Source of the DNA: Thalassospira sp. TSL5-1
GTDB lineage: Bacteria; Pseudomonadota; Alphaproteobacteria; Rhodospirillales; Thalassospiraceae
Assembly: GCF_001907695.1 (NCBI RefSeq)
Contig: NZ_KV880640.1
Span: 62,001-126,000 of the forward strand
Length of the DNA: 64,000 bases
Direction: 5' to 3'
Each line of letters opens with the position of its first letter. Positions within the stretch are counted from its first letter, which is position 1. The notes under the pieces were generated by a model that was not told where the DNA came from, searched no databases, and was given only the letters and a program-made list of their open reading frames with translations. The position numbers and the translations under genes were made by a program. Below are positions 27,160 through 35,978 of the stretch, one piece after another.

Positions 27160-28215
27160 ATGGCCCGTCAGAAGCGCCAAATTGGTAATACCGGTTTAAA
27201 TGTCAGTGTTCTTGGGTTCGGTGGTGCGCCGCTGGGCAATATGTATCGTCCGCTCGATACGGCACAGGCCCACGACACCCTGCAAACCGCCTGGGATGCC
27301 GGGTTTCGTTATTTTGATACCGCGCCGCGTTATGGCTATGGCCTGAGCGAACGGCGTATGGGCGATTTTTTGCGCGAGCAGAGCGAGCCTTATGTGCTGT
27401 CCACCAAGGTGGGCCGTTTGTTGCACCGGATCGAGGGGGATATTCCCCAGGACCGGCCCTTTGTCGATGCGCTGCCCTTTGTTGAAGTTTACGATTACAG
27501 CTATGACGCGGTGATGCGTTCCATCGAGGATAGCTGGCAGCGTTTGGGCCTGCGGCGTATTGATATTGCCTATATCCATGACATTGGCAGCCTGACACAT
27601 GGCGTTGATGCTCATCCGCGCCTGATGCGCGATGCGATGGAAGGCGGGGCAAAGGCGCTGGACGAGCTTAAAAAGGCCGGGCTGATCGGGGCCTATGGCC
27701 TGGGGGTCAATGAATGGGAAGTTTGCCTGGAAGCCCTGAAATCCACCGATATGGATGTGTTCCTGCTGGCCGGGCGCTATACATTGCTCGAACAGGAAGC
27801 CCAGGAAAGCTTTTTGCCGGAATGTTTGCGCCGCAATGCCTCTGTGGTTGTCGGCGGGGCGTTTAATTCCGGCATTCTGGTAACAGGCCCCAAACCGGGC
27901 GCAAAATATGATTACGAGGATGCCCCCCAGCATATTCTCGAACGCGCGCAAAAGATCGAGCGGATTTGCACCGATCATGGCGTGCCATTGCCTGCAGCCG
28001 CCCTTCAGTTCCCGTTAACGCATCCCGCTGTCGCATCGGTTATTCCCGGTGCCAGTTCGGCCCGCCATGTGACCCAGGCGGTGGAATGGGCGGAACTGAA
28101 AATACCGGCTGCCCTGTGGCATGATTTGCGCGAACAGGGCCTTTTGCGCGCCGATGTGCCGGTCCCGGGCGAAGATTTGCTGGCAGGTGGGGATACGGTT
28201 GGGGATGCGTCCTGA
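27160..28215 (+). CDS. Aldo/keto reductase, L-fucose dehydrogenase type
   Basis: First step of the pathway: NAD(P)-dependent oxidation of L-fucose to its lactone. The AKR tetrad is visible: aspartate and tyrosine in FDTAPRYGYGLSE, lysine in VLSTKVGR and histidine in IAYIHDIG. The N-terminal IGNTGLNVSVLGFGGAPLGN is typical of the D-threo-aldose/L-fucose dehydrogenase group. An ATG at 27151 abuts the GGGAGG ribosome site (27145-27150) directly, so ATG 27160, nine bases away, is the start (351 residues). It overlaps the lactonase gene by one base (TGATG). Confidence 0.85.
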   Translation: MARQKRQIGNTGLNVSVLGFGGAPLGNMYRPLDTAQAHDTLQTAWDAGFRYFDTAPRYGYGLSERRMGDFLREQSEPYVLSTKVGRLLHRIEGDIPQDRPFVDALPFVEVYDYSYDAVMRSIEDSWQRLGLRRIDIAYIHDIGSLTHGVDAHPRLMRDAMEGGAKALDELKKAGLIGAYGLGVNEWEVCLEALKSTDMDVFLLAGRYTLLEQEAQESFLPECLRRNASVVVGGAFNSGILVTGPKPGAKYDYEDAPQHILERAQKIERICTDHGVPLPAAALQFPLTHPAVASVIPGASSARHVTQAVEWAELKIPAALWHDLREQGLLRADVPVPGEDLLAGGDTVGDAS

Positions 28216-29087
28216 TGGCCCGCGACGTAACGCTGATAGATGCCCATCAGCATTTCTGGAAAATTGATCGCGGCGATTATGGCTGGATCACGCCGGATAT
28301 TTCGGTGTTGTACCGGGATTTCCTGCCCGATGATCTGGCCCCGATATTAAGCGACCAGGGCATTGCCCGCACGGTGCTGGTGCAGGCCGCCCCCAGTGTT
28401 GCCGAAACCGAATTTATGCTGTCGCTGGCAACCGAGCATGACTTTATCGCCGGTGTGGTTGGCTGGGTGGATTTCGAGGACCCGGCAACCGCGATTGACG
28501 ATATTGCCCGTTTTGCCCGGCATGACAAATTTGTCGGCGTGCGGCCCATGATCCAGGACATCGAAGATGCCGACTGGATGCTGCATGCCGAATTTTCGCC
28601 GATTTTCGAGGCATTGATTGCCCGCAATCTGGCGTTTGATGCGCTGGTATTGCCCCGTCATCTGGCGAATTTGCATATTCTCGCCCGGCGCTATCCGGCC
28701 TTGCGTATCGTGATTGACCATGCCGCCAAGCCCAAAATCCGCAATGGTATTCATGGCCCGGATGGCTATGTTGAATGGGCGCGAATGATGGGCGAATTCA
28801 CCCCGCTTAAAAATGTCTATTGCAAGGTGTCGGGGCTTCTGACCGAGGCCGCATCGGGCGCGGGCCTGCATGATTTAAAACCCTATCTGGACCATTTGCC
28901 GCGTGTTTTTGGCGCAGACCGCCTGATGTGGGGTAGTGACTGGCCGGTTTTGAAAATGGCATCGGATTATCCCGACTGGGTGAAAATGACGCAGCAATGG
29001 CTGGGCACTTTTGCCCCGGCGGATGTCGAGAAAATTGCCGTAAAAACCGCAACGCATTTTTATCAACTCGCGAACGACCCGGATTAA
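28215..29087 (+). CDS. Amidohydrolase-family L-fuconolactonase
   Basis: Opens L-fucono-lactone to L-fuconate. Metal-site motifs of the amidohydrolase 2 family are present: DAHQHFW at the N-terminus, IVIDHAAKP near residue 168 and LMWGSDWPV near 238. At 290 residues it is normal for the group. The start overlaps the stop of the reductase gene, so the two are translated together. Two hairpins lie directly downstream, so the transcript may end here in part. Confidence 0.85.
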   Translation: MARDVTLIDAHQHFWKIDRGDYGWITPDISVLYRDFLPDDLAPILSDQGIARTVLVQAAPSVAETEFMLSLATEHDFIAGVVGWVDFEDPATAIDDIARFARHDKFVGVRPMIQDIEDADWMLHAEFSPIFEALIARNLAFDALVLPRHLANLHILARRYPALRIVIDHAAKPKIRNGIHGPDGYVEWARMMGEFTPLKNVYCKVSGLLTEAASGAGLHDLKPYLDHLPRVFGADRLMWGSDWPVLKMASDYPDWVKMTQQWLGTFAPADVEKIAVKTATHFYQLANDPD

Positions 29088-29097
29088 CAGGCTCCCT

Positions 29098-29129
29098 CCC
29101 GGTGGTGCGCCACACCCTTCGCCACCGGG
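29098..29129 (+). terminator. First of two tandem hairpins after the lactonase gene
   Basis: CCCGGTGG (29098-29105) pairs with CCACCGGG (29122-29129), followed by GTTTT. Eight perfect base pairs with a 16-base loop. Confidence 0.5.
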
Positions 29130-29134
29130 GTTTT

Positions 29135-29167
29135 GGGCGGTTGATCCACACTCAACCGCCCCTTTTT
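29135..29167 (+). terminator. Rho-independent terminator inside the fucose gene cluster
   Basis: GGGCGGTTGA (29135-29144) pairs perfectly with TCAACCGCCC (29152-29161), a seven-base loop between, and is followed by CTTTTT. A strong intrinsic terminator between the lactonase and mutarotase genes. Confidence 0.72.
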
Positions 29168-29208
29168 CCTTTTGGCAATTTCATAACCGTCACACAAACG
29201 AGGCCACA

Positions 29209-29532
29209 ATGAAACGTGTTGGTATGGTCATTCATGTAAAGCCGGAAAAACTGGCCGAATACAAAAAGCTGCATGCCGAACCCTGGCCGGGTGTGCTGGA
29301 AACTTTACGCAAACATCACGTGCATAATTACGTGATTTATCAGCATGCCGACCTGTTATTTGGCCATCTGGAATATGACGGCGATGATTTTGCGGCCGAT
29401 ATGGCCGAAATCGCCAAGGACCCGGTGACACAGGAATGGTGGAAACTGACCGACCCGTGCCAGTCTCCCCTTGCAACGCGCAAGGACGGCGAATGGTGGG
29501 CGGAAATGGAAGAAGTTTTTTACATGGCATGA
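29209..29532 (+). CDS. L-rhamnose/L-fucose mutarotase family protein
   Basis: Small enzyme (107 residues) that interconverts the alpha and beta forms of the 6-deoxy sugar so that the dehydrogenase gets the right anomer. The family signature is clear: a start of RVGMVIHVKPEKLAEYKKLH, a central HNYVIYQHADLLFGHLEY and a closing WWAEMEEVFYM. GAGG precedes the ATG. It follows a strong terminator and so may need its own promoter; none was recognised in the 41-base gap. Confidence 0.88.
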   Translation: MKRVGMVIHVKPEKLAEYKKLHAEPWPGVLETLRKHHVHNYVIYQHADLLFGHLEYDGDDFAADMAEIAKDPVTQEWWKLTDPCQSPLATRKDGEWWAEMEEVFYMA

Positions 29533-29601
29533 TGCCCGCCGGTTTGATTGCTTTGACCGAAACCGGGTGCGCCACAGATGCAATTGATGCAGGAGAATGA
29601 A

Positions 29602-30336
29602 ATGGCAGGAAGACTGGCAGGCAAAAAGGCCGTTGTAACCGCCGCAGGGCAGGGCATTGGCCGGGCGACGGCGGAAATGTTTCTCGCCGAAGGGGCAACG
29701 GTGATTGCTACCGACATTAATGAAGAGGCACTGTCAAGCCTGTCGGGCATGGAAACCCACAAGCTGGACGTGACCGACGGGGCCGCGATTGCCGATTTTG
29801 GCAAAAAGGTCGGTGCGGTGGATGTGCTGTTTAACTGTGCCGGTTTTGTTCATCATGGCAGCATTCTTGATTGTGATGAAGATGCCTATGATTTCAGCTT
29901 TAACCTGAATGTGCGCTCGCAATATCGCATGATGCGCGCCTTGCTGCCGGCCATGCTGGAAAATGGCGGCGGGTCTATCGTTAATATGTCGTCGGTGGCA
30001 TCCTCGGTGAAAGGGGTTCCGGTGCGCTTTATTTACGGGGCAACCAAGGCCGCCGTCATTGGCATGACCAAATCGGTTGCGGCGGACTTTGTCGGTCAAA
30101 ACATTCGCTGTAATGCAATTTGCCCTGGCACGGTTGAAAGCCCGTCGCTTCAGCAGCGCATGGCTTCCCAGGGCGGGGATTTTGATGAAGTCCGCAAGGC
30201 CTTTGTCGCCCGCCAGCCGATTGGCCGTATTGGCCAGCCCGGCGAAATTGCCGCCCTTGCCACCTATCTGGCGTCAGATGAAGCAAGCTACACCACGGGC
30301 GCCATTCACATCATTGACGGCGGCTGGGTAAACTGA
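29602..30336 (+). CDS. Short-chain dehydrogenase (2-keto-3-deoxy-L-fuconate dehydrogenase)
   Basis: Oxidises 2-keto-3-deoxy-L-fuconate to the 2,4-diketo acid with NAD. The cofactor motif is TAAGQGIG near residue 12, NNAG is replaced by NCAG, and the catalytic YxxxK is present as YGATK. An upstream in-frame ATG (29578) exists, but AGGAGA at 29591-29596 points to ATG 29602, giving 244 residues. The substrate is assigned from pathway context; SDR sequence alone would not settle it. Confidence 0.84.
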   Translation: MAGRLAGKKAVVTAAGQGIGRATAEMFLAEGATVIATDINEEALSSLSGMETHKLDVTDGAAIADFGKKVGAVDVLFNCAGFVHHGSILDCDEDAYDFSFNLNVRSQYRMMRALLPAMLENGGGSIVNMSSVASSVKGVPVRFIYGATKAAVIGMTKSVAADFVGQNIRCNAICPGTVESPSLQQRMASQGGDFDEVRKAFVARQPIGRIGQPGEIAALATYLASDEASYTTGAIHIIDGGWVN

Positions 30337-30403
30337 TCCATTCAGGATCTGTCCGGTTAGGGGCCTGGCCCCGATTTGCAAAAAACCAAAGGGATAAAGT
30401 CCA

Positions 30404-31246
30404 ATGAAACTGTTACGTTATGGTCCGGTCGGTTCGGAAAAGCCCGGTCTTTTGGATGCCAATGGCACCATTCGCGATCTTTCCGGCGTGATTGCCGATC
30501 TTGATCCTTCGACCATCTCGCAGGAAACGTTCGATAAAATTGCCGCCCTTGATGCCGCCAGCCTGCCGGAAGTGTCGGGTGATGTGCGCATTGGTGCATG
30601 TGTGGGCCGCCCGGGCAAATTTATTTGCATCGGCCTGAATTATTCCGACCATGCGGCGGAAACCGGCATGCAGGTGCCGCCGGAGCCGGTAATTTTCTTT
30701 AAGGCCACCTCGGCCGTTTGCGGCCCGAATGACAATGTTGAAATCCCGCGCGGCTCGGAAAAATCCGACTGGGAAGTTGAACTTGGCGTCATCATCGGCA
30801 AAGAAGCCAAATATGTTGATGAAGCCAATGCGATGGATCATGTGGCCGGTTATTGCGTGGTCAATGACCTGTCCGAACGCGCCTTTCAGATCGAACGTTC
30901 CGGCCAGTGGGTAAAGGGCAAAAGTGCCGATACCTTCGGCCCGATTGGCCCCTACCTCGTCACCCGTGACGAAGTCAAAGACCCGCAGAACCTGCCAATG
31001 TGGCTGACGGTCAATGGTCATAAATACCAGGATGGCAGCACGCAAACGATGGTTTACGGTGTGCAGTTCCTCATTCATTACCTGTCGCAATTCATGAGCC
31101 TGCAACCGGGCGACATCATCTCGACCGGCACCCCTCCGGGCGTTGGCATGGGCCAGAACCCGCAGGTTTACCTCAAGGCTGGTGATGTGATGGAACTCGG
31201 CATTGAAGGCCTGGGCAGCCAGAAACAGAAAACCGTTCAGGCTTAA
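30404..31246 (+). CDS. Fumarylacetoacetate hydrolase family (2,4-diketo-3-deoxy-L-fuconate hydrolase)
   Basis: Last pathway step: cleavage of the diketo acid to pyruvate and L-lactate. FAH-family landmarks are FICIGLNYSDHAAE, a metal-binding DWEVELGVIIGKEAK, VNDLSERAFQ and DIISTGTPPGVGMG. At 280 residues it matches the bacterial FAH length. AAAGGGA lies ahead of the ATG. It is the last gene of the group and is followed by a good terminator. Confidence 0.87.
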   Translation: MKLLRYGPVGSEKPGLLDANGTIRDLSGVIADLDPSTISQETFDKIAALDAASLPEVSGDVRIGACVGRPGKFICIGLNYSDHAAETGMQVPPEPVIFFKATSAVCGPNDNVEIPRGSEKSDWEVELGVIIGKEAKYVDEANAMDHVAGYCVVNDLSERAFQIERSGQWVKGKSADTFGPIGPYLVTRDEVKDPQNLPMWLTVNGHKYQDGSTQTMVYGVQFLIHYLSQFMSLQPGDIISTGTPPGVGMGQNPQVYLKAGDVMELGIEGLGSQKQKTVQA

Positions 31247-31281
31247 TCGCCCACACGCTGCTTAAAACCGTATTTTAGAAG

Positions 31282-31318
31282 GCCGCCATCTGTTTAACCA
31301 CGGATGGCGGCTTTTTTA
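31282..31318. terminator. Terminator between convergent FAH-hydrolase and cupin genes
   Basis: GCCGCCATC (31282-31290) pairs with GATGGCGGC (31303-31311) and is followed by TTTTTT. The T-run includes the stop codon of the convergent cupin gene. Confidence 0.7.
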
Positions 31319-31705
31319 TTCCGGCGGCAGATCAAAACTGTTGGGCAGCGACACCCAGATCACGGTTTGCGCCTCGGGCGAATGGCGCGAAAGATGGCCT
31401 TTGCCATGTGTGTCTTCCACCAGCACAAAACTGCCCGCCGCGACATGGCGCACCTCGCCATCACTTGTTTCGTAATCCACAGCCCCATCCAGCCGAACCG
31501 TTAAAACCGGCTCCGGCACCGTATGCCACGAGACCTCGCGCATGCCTGCGGGAATATGCGTGATGCGAACCCGCGACGCCGGATAACTCGCCGTCACATC
31601 AAACGGCACAGCTTCAGGATGCACCGTGCGCTTTGTCGTCGGCAATTCGACTTCATCAAAATGGGATTCCCCGTCCGGGGTGGCGTAGATTCGGAGGCAT
31701 TTCAT
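31316..31705 (-). CDS. Cupin-domain protein
   Basis: A small single-cupin protein of about 130 residues with unknown substrate. The beta-barrel pattern is visible (VRITHIPAGMREVSWHTVPEPVLTV, then GSFVLVEDTHGKGHLSR), with histidines at both usual metal positions. Two starts are possible, 31723 or 31705, and neither has a good ribosome site; the shorter is preferred because MKCLRIYATPDGESHF is a common beginning of this type. It lies convergent to the fucose genes, and a role in the same pathway is only a guess. Confidence 0.7.
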   Translation of the reverse strand: MKCLRIYATPDGESHFDEVELPTTKRTVHPEAVPFDVTASYPASRVRITHIPAGMREVSWHTVPEPVLTVRLDGAVDYETSDGEVRHVAAGSFVLVEDTHGKGHLSRHSPEAQTVIWVSLPNSFDLPPE

Positions 31706-31909
31706 TTTAGCAGATTTCACCATAAATTTAGATTCGTATAAGAAAGTAAAATTAAAAAATCATTTTTGAAATATTTGTCAATGCATAATTTTTACTCTTG
31801 GACTGGATTGCGCAATGACAAGTGTGAGGCGTGTGAGTTAATCTTATCCTTTGAATTTTGATGCGGTGAATTTTTGTCTTAATGAAACGGTGTTTGTGAG
31901 AGTGTAAGT
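31706..31909. other. AT-rich divergent spacer
   Basis: About 200 bases, markedly AT-rich, between the cupin and DUF2971 genes. No clear promoter, repeat or attachment site was found. Confidence 0.4.
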
Positions 31910-32584
31910 TTGAGTAGTAGTATTTTTAAATATAAAAAATTTGAAGATAAATCGTTATCCATATTTAAAGAACTAAAAATTTGGTTTGCTGGGGTTGATT
32001 CATTTAATGATCCCTTCGATTTTGATTCAAAGTTGTTGAAGGCTTCGCTTGAACAAGTAAAAAATATTTGTGAAAATTATAGTTCTGAAATAAGTTTATT
32101 GGATTTTTCGCAAATAGGAGTTTTTTCAACATCTAGAACTAGGAAAAATCAACTAATGTGGTCGCATTATGCCGACGAGCATCGTGGGTTTTGCATTGGT
32201 TTTGATCGTTTGAAGTTGGAGGGCCACTTAAAAGACGTTACATCAGTTGACGTTAGGTATCAGTCAACTTATCCAATCTCAGAAATCTCTAAAAAGCTTG
32301 AGGCAGGTGCTGCGGAAAATATTGATTTGGAATTTTTGAAATATAAATATTCTTATTGGAGATATGAGAGAGAGTGGAGGCTGATTGGAAGAAATTTAGG
32401 GGGGAAAGGAGTTGAAATTGATGGAAAAATGATTAGATCGGTTGCGTTCGGTTTGAGAATGAAAGAAGAAGATAAGAGTCGTTTGAGAGAGATATTAAGT
32501 AGCAGTGAGTTTTCTCATGTTCAGATTTATCAATCTGAGTGCAATGATGATAAGTTCGGTCTTAAATTTACTCGGTTGAATTAA
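31910..32584 (+). CDS. DUF2971-family protein, AT-rich and probably acquired
   Basis: 224 residues matching DUF2971: a YKKFED opening, a WFAGVDSFNDPFDFD segment, then SQIGVFSTSRTRKNQLMWSHYADEHRGFCIGF, which is the family hallmark, and a conserved YWRYEREWRLIG. The biochemical role is unknown; such genes often sit in defence or mobile regions. Its base composition is far more AT-rich than all neighbours (many AAA, TTT and ATT codons), which suggests recent transfer. The start is a TTG with only a weak GAGAG ahead. The stop overlaps the convergent outer membrane factor gene by four bases. Confidence 0.75.
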   Translation: MSSSIFKYKKFEDKSLSIFKELKIWFAGVDSFNDPFDFDSKLLKASLEQVKNICENYSSEISLLDFSQIGVFSTSRTRKNQLMWSHYADEHRGFCIGFDRLKLEGHLKDVTSVDVRYQSTYPISEISKKLEAGAAENIDLEFLKYKYSYWRYEREWRLIGRNLGGKGVEIDGKMIRSVAFGLRMKEEDKSRLREILSSSEFSHVQIYQSECNDDKFGLKFTRLN

Positions 32585-34008
32585 TTTTTATAGCTTTGTT
32601 GATGGCTATCCCCACCCAACGCCTGATACAGCGTGACCAGATTTAAAATCTGGTTGAGCTGGTTTTGCAGGAGGGATTCTTCGGCGGTGCGGCGGGTTTC
32701 CTGGGCATCCAACCACCGTTGCATGGGCACGGCACCGGCACGGAAGCGGGTTTCGTAGATGCGTTCGGCGTTACGCGCATCATCAAGGGCGGCACGCAGG
32801 TTTTGGGCCTGTGCGATATAGTGGTCGCGCGCCGACAGGGCGGTTTCAACATCGCTAAAGGCCTGATAAAGGGTTTGGCGATAATTGATCACATCCTGTT
32901 TATACTGGGCTTCGGAAATGCGGATATTCAGCTGTTTTTCGTTCCAGTTGAGGAAGGGCAGGGCGATGCTGGCCCCCAAAGTGCCAATCGGGTTTTCCAG
33001 AAGATTGCGCAACTGATCGCTGCTGGTGCCCAGCTCGCCCGTCAGGTTCAGGGTTGGCAGCAGGCTGGTTTTGACGGAATTGATATTGGCGACATCGGCG
33101 CGCAGGCGCAATTCGGCGGCCTTTACATCCGGGCGGCGGGCCAGAAGGTCGGCGGGCAGGCCGGATTTAACCACCGGCAGGGTGCCATCGGGCAGGGTTT
33201 TGCGGGCGATGGCGATTTGTTGTGGCGGCTGGTTAAACAGGATCGACAGCGCGTTTTTATTGGCTTTCAGGCTTTGTTCGATTTGGGTGGCATTGGCAAG
33301 CTGGCTTTCCAGGCTGCGGCGCGATTCATAAAGTTCCAGTGAGCTTGACGCGCCGGACTGGTATTGCACATTGACCAGCTCCAGCGTTTTGCGGGCATAT
33401 TCAATGCTGGCCCGGGCAATGGCAAGGCGTTGCTGGTCATACACACTTTGCCAATATAAATTGGCCGTGGTGGCGGTTAGCGTCAGGGCGGTGCTGGCGC
33501 GGTCCTTTTCGGTCGCCAGGGCTTCCCATTTTTTGGCGTCATAAGTGCTGCCAAGTTTTCCCCACAAATCAACCTCGTAACTGACGCGGCTGGTGGTGCC
33601 ATAGCTGCGCGTGATGCGCCCGGTATCAAGGTTGCGCGCGGAGGAGGCATTGGCTCCGGCCGACAGGTCGGGGAACAGGTCGGTTTTTGCAATACCTGCC
33701 TGAAGCTGTGCCTGGCGCACCTTGATGGTGGCGGCTGCAAGGTCGTTATTTTGTGCCAGCGCGTCGGCCACCAGGCGGTCCAGCGCCGGGTCGTTGAAAT
33801 TGTGCCACCAGTTGGACGGGGCCAGGGCAAGGTCGTTATGGGCTGTTTTGTCGCCGGTGCCTGTTGTGATGCTGTTGCCGCCATCACTGTACCAGCCTGC
33901 AGGCAGGGTGACATCGGGCGCGCTGTAGGTGGTTTTTTCCAGACTGGAGCAGCCCGCCAGTAAAAGCAGACCCAGGATGGTGCCGGTTTGGAGGGTTGAT
34001 TTCAGCAT
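32581..34008 (-). CDS. RND/MacAB-type outer membrane efflux lipoprotein (NodT/TolC family)
   Basis: Outer membrane channel for the MacA/MacB genes upstream. The signal ends in lipobox LLLAGCS at about residue 20. The body has the duplicated helical hairpins of the TolC/NodT family (for example RQAQLQAGIAKTDLFPDLSAGA, QYQSGASSSLELYESRRSLESQLA and RRPDVKAAELRLRADVANINSVKT). At 475 residues it has full length. It starts about ten bases after macB and ends the operon. Unlike E. coli, which borrows TolC, this pump has its own channel. Confidence 0.88.
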   Translation of the reverse strand: MLKSTLQTGTILGLLLLAGCSSLEKTTYSAPDVTLPAGWYSDGGNSITTGTGDKTAHNDLALAPSNWWHNFNDPALDRLVADALAQNNDLAAATIKVRQAQLQAGIAKTDLFPDLSAGANASSARNLDTGRITRSYGTTSRVSYEVDLWGKLGSTYDAKKWEALATEKDRASTALTLTATTANLYWQSVYDQQRLAIARASIEYARKTLELVNVQYQSGASSSLELYESRRSLESQLANATQIEQSLKANKNALSILFNQPPQQIAIARKTLPDGTLPVVKSGLPADLLARRPDVKAAELRLRADVANINSVKTSLLPTLNLTGELGTSSDQLRNLLENPIGTLGASIALPFLNWNEKQLNIRISEAQYKQDVINYRQTLYQAFSDVETALSARDHYIAQAQNLRAALDDARNAERIYETRFRAGAVPMQRWLDAQETRRTAEESLLQNQLNQILNLVTLYQALGGDSHQQSYKN

Positions 34009-34018
34009 TTTTGATCCT

Positions 34019-35977
34019 TCAGTCCCGGTTCAAGGCATCGACAGGGTTAAGGCGGGCGGCATTACGCGCGGGCAGGAAGCCAAACAGAACCCCGATCATC
34101 GACGAGCAGGCAAAGGCCGCAATAATCGAGGCGGTGGAATAGATCATCTGGAAGGGCGTGCCGAGCATGCCAAACAAAACCCCGATCAAAAGGGCAAACC
34201 CGATGCCAAGCCCCCCGCCAATCAGGCAGACCAAAACCGCCTCGATCAGGAACTGGCGTAAAATATCGCCCTGCCGTGCGCCAACAGCCATGCGCACGCC
34301 AATTTCGCCGGTACGTTCGGTCACGGAAACCAGCATGATATTCATAACGCCAATGCCCCCGACAATCAGTGAAATCACCGCAATCGAGGATACCAGCAGG
34401 GTGAGGATGGCGGTGGTGGTTTCAATGGTTTTGCGGATGGTGTCGGTATTGATGGTGAAAAAATCCCGCTTACCGTGGCGGCGTTGCAGAAATTCGGTAA
34501 TTTTCTGATCGGCCAGTTTGGTGTCCACCGCATCGGCAACGCGCACGGTGATGTTGGTTAAATAATTCTGCCCGGTCATGCGCGTCATGACCGTGCTGTA
34601 AGGCAGCCAGACATTGAGGCTGTTGTCACGGTCAAACGCACTTTCATATGGTTTGGTCACACCAATGATCCGCACGGGGACGGAGCCGAGCAAAATAACC
34701 TTGCCGACCGGGTCTGTGTCCTTGGGGAACAGCCGGTTGCGGGTGTTATGATCAATAATGGCATCCTGGTTGCGGCTATCAACTGCGTGCTGGTTAAACC
34801 AGATACCAGATGCCATTTCATAACCCCGCACACGGCCATATTCCACCCCTACGCCCGAGACGGAGGCCTTGGCCTCGATATTGCGGTAGCGCAGGGTGAC
34901 ATTGGTGGAAACCGTTGGCGTGACACTATCGACATAATATTGCGTGCCAAGGGCTTTGGCATCCGCCGCATTCAGGGTGCGAATGGTATCAACGTCAGGG
35001 TCGCCAAAATCCTTGCCGCGAAAAATATCGATGGTGTTTGTCCCGATCGAGCTGATATCGGCCAGCACCTTTTCGCGCGAGCCTGTCCCCAGCGCTACGA
35101 CGGAAACCACCGAGGCAATGCCGATGATAATGCCCAGCATGGTCAAAAAGGTGCGCAGGCGATGCGCCATCATGGCGACCAGTGCCATTTTGAAGGCTTC
35201 GCCAAAGCGGCCAAATTCGGCCAGCAGGCGGTTGCCCTTGGGTTTTTCGGTAATCGGGGCCGGGGGCGTGGTTTCGCTGCTGCCGGTCGCGGTCTGGCGT
35301 TCATCGCGGATGATTTCGCCATCCAGAATTTCGATCACCCGTTCGGCATGGGCGGCAACATTGGCATCGTGGGTGACAAGGATAACGGTGTGCCCGTCGG
35401 CATGAAGATCACGCAGCAGGGCGAGGGTTTGCTCGCCGCTTTTGCTATCGAGTGCGCCGGTGGGTTCGTCGGCCAGAATAACGTCACCGCCATTCATCAA
35501 CGCCCGCGCGATACTGACACGCTGTTGCTGCCCGCCGGAAAGCTGGCTGGGGCGATGATGGGTGCGATCCCCCAGTCCGACCTTTTCAAGCAGGCTTTTG
35601 GCCCGGTCATGGCGCTGGCTGGCGGAATAACCGGCATAAATGGCCGGGACTTCAACATTGCCAAGGGCTGTCAGATCAGACAGCAAATGGTAGCGTTGAA
35701 AGATAAAGCCGAAATATTCACGGCGGAGCGCGGCCAGTTCGTCGGCCTCAAGGGTGCCGGTGATACGGCCATTCACCCGATAGGTGCCGCGCGTGGGCTG
35801 GTCCAGACAGCCAAGGATATTCATCAGCGTGGACTTGCCCGAGCCGGATGCCCCGATAATGGCCACCATTTCACCGCGCTCGATGGTGAGGTTAACTCCC
35901 TTGAGAACCGCGATTTTCTGGTCGCCTGCCGGGTATTCACGCCACAGGTCGGTAATTTCGATCAGCGGGGTTTGCAT
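34019..35977 (-). CDS. macB: MacB-type macrolide/peptide efflux ABC transporter
   Basis: A fusion of an ATPase domain (residues 1-225: Walker [10 protein letters not shown], signature [14 protein letters not shown], Walker [13 protein letters not shown]) and a MacB permease domain. The permease has one helix near 275, a large periplasmic domain and three C-terminal helices, and ends in the family's [20 protein letters not shown]. At 652 residues it has normal MacB length. It starts one base after the macA stop. In other bacteria the assembly exports macrolides, lipopeptides, heme precursors or siderophores; the substrate here is unknown. Confidence 0.92.
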   Translation of the reverse strand: MQTPLIEITDLWREYPAGDQKIAVLKGVNLTIERGEMVAIIGASGSGKSTLMNILGCLDQPTRGTYRVNGRITGTLEADELAALRREYFGFIFQRYHLLSDLTALGNVEVPAIYAGYSASQRHDRAKSLLEKVGLGDRTHHRPSQLSGGQQQRVSIARALMNGGDVILADEPTGALDSKSGEQTLALLRDLHADGHTVILVTHDANVAAHAERVIEILDGEIIRDERQTATGSSETTPPAPITEKPKGNRLLAEFGRFGEAFKMALVAMMAHRLRTFLTMLGIIIGIASVVSVVALGTGSREKVLADISSIGTNTIDIFRGKDFGDPDVDTIRTLNAADAKALGTQYYVDSVTPTVSTNVTLRYRNIEAKASVSGVGVEYGRVRGYEMASGIWFNQHAVDSRNQDAIIDHNTRNRLFPKDTDPVGKVILLGSVPVRIIGVTKPYESAFDRDNSLNVWLPYSTVMTRMTGQNYLTNITVRVADAVDTKLADQKITEFLQRRHGKRDFFTINTDTIRKTIETTTAILTLLVSSIAVISLIVGGIGVMNIMLVSVTERTGEIGVRMAVGARQGDILRQFLIEAVLVCLIGGGLGIGFALLIGVLFGMLGTPFQMIYSTASIIAAFACSSMIGVLFGFLPARNAARLNPVDALNRD

Positions 35978-35978
35978 G

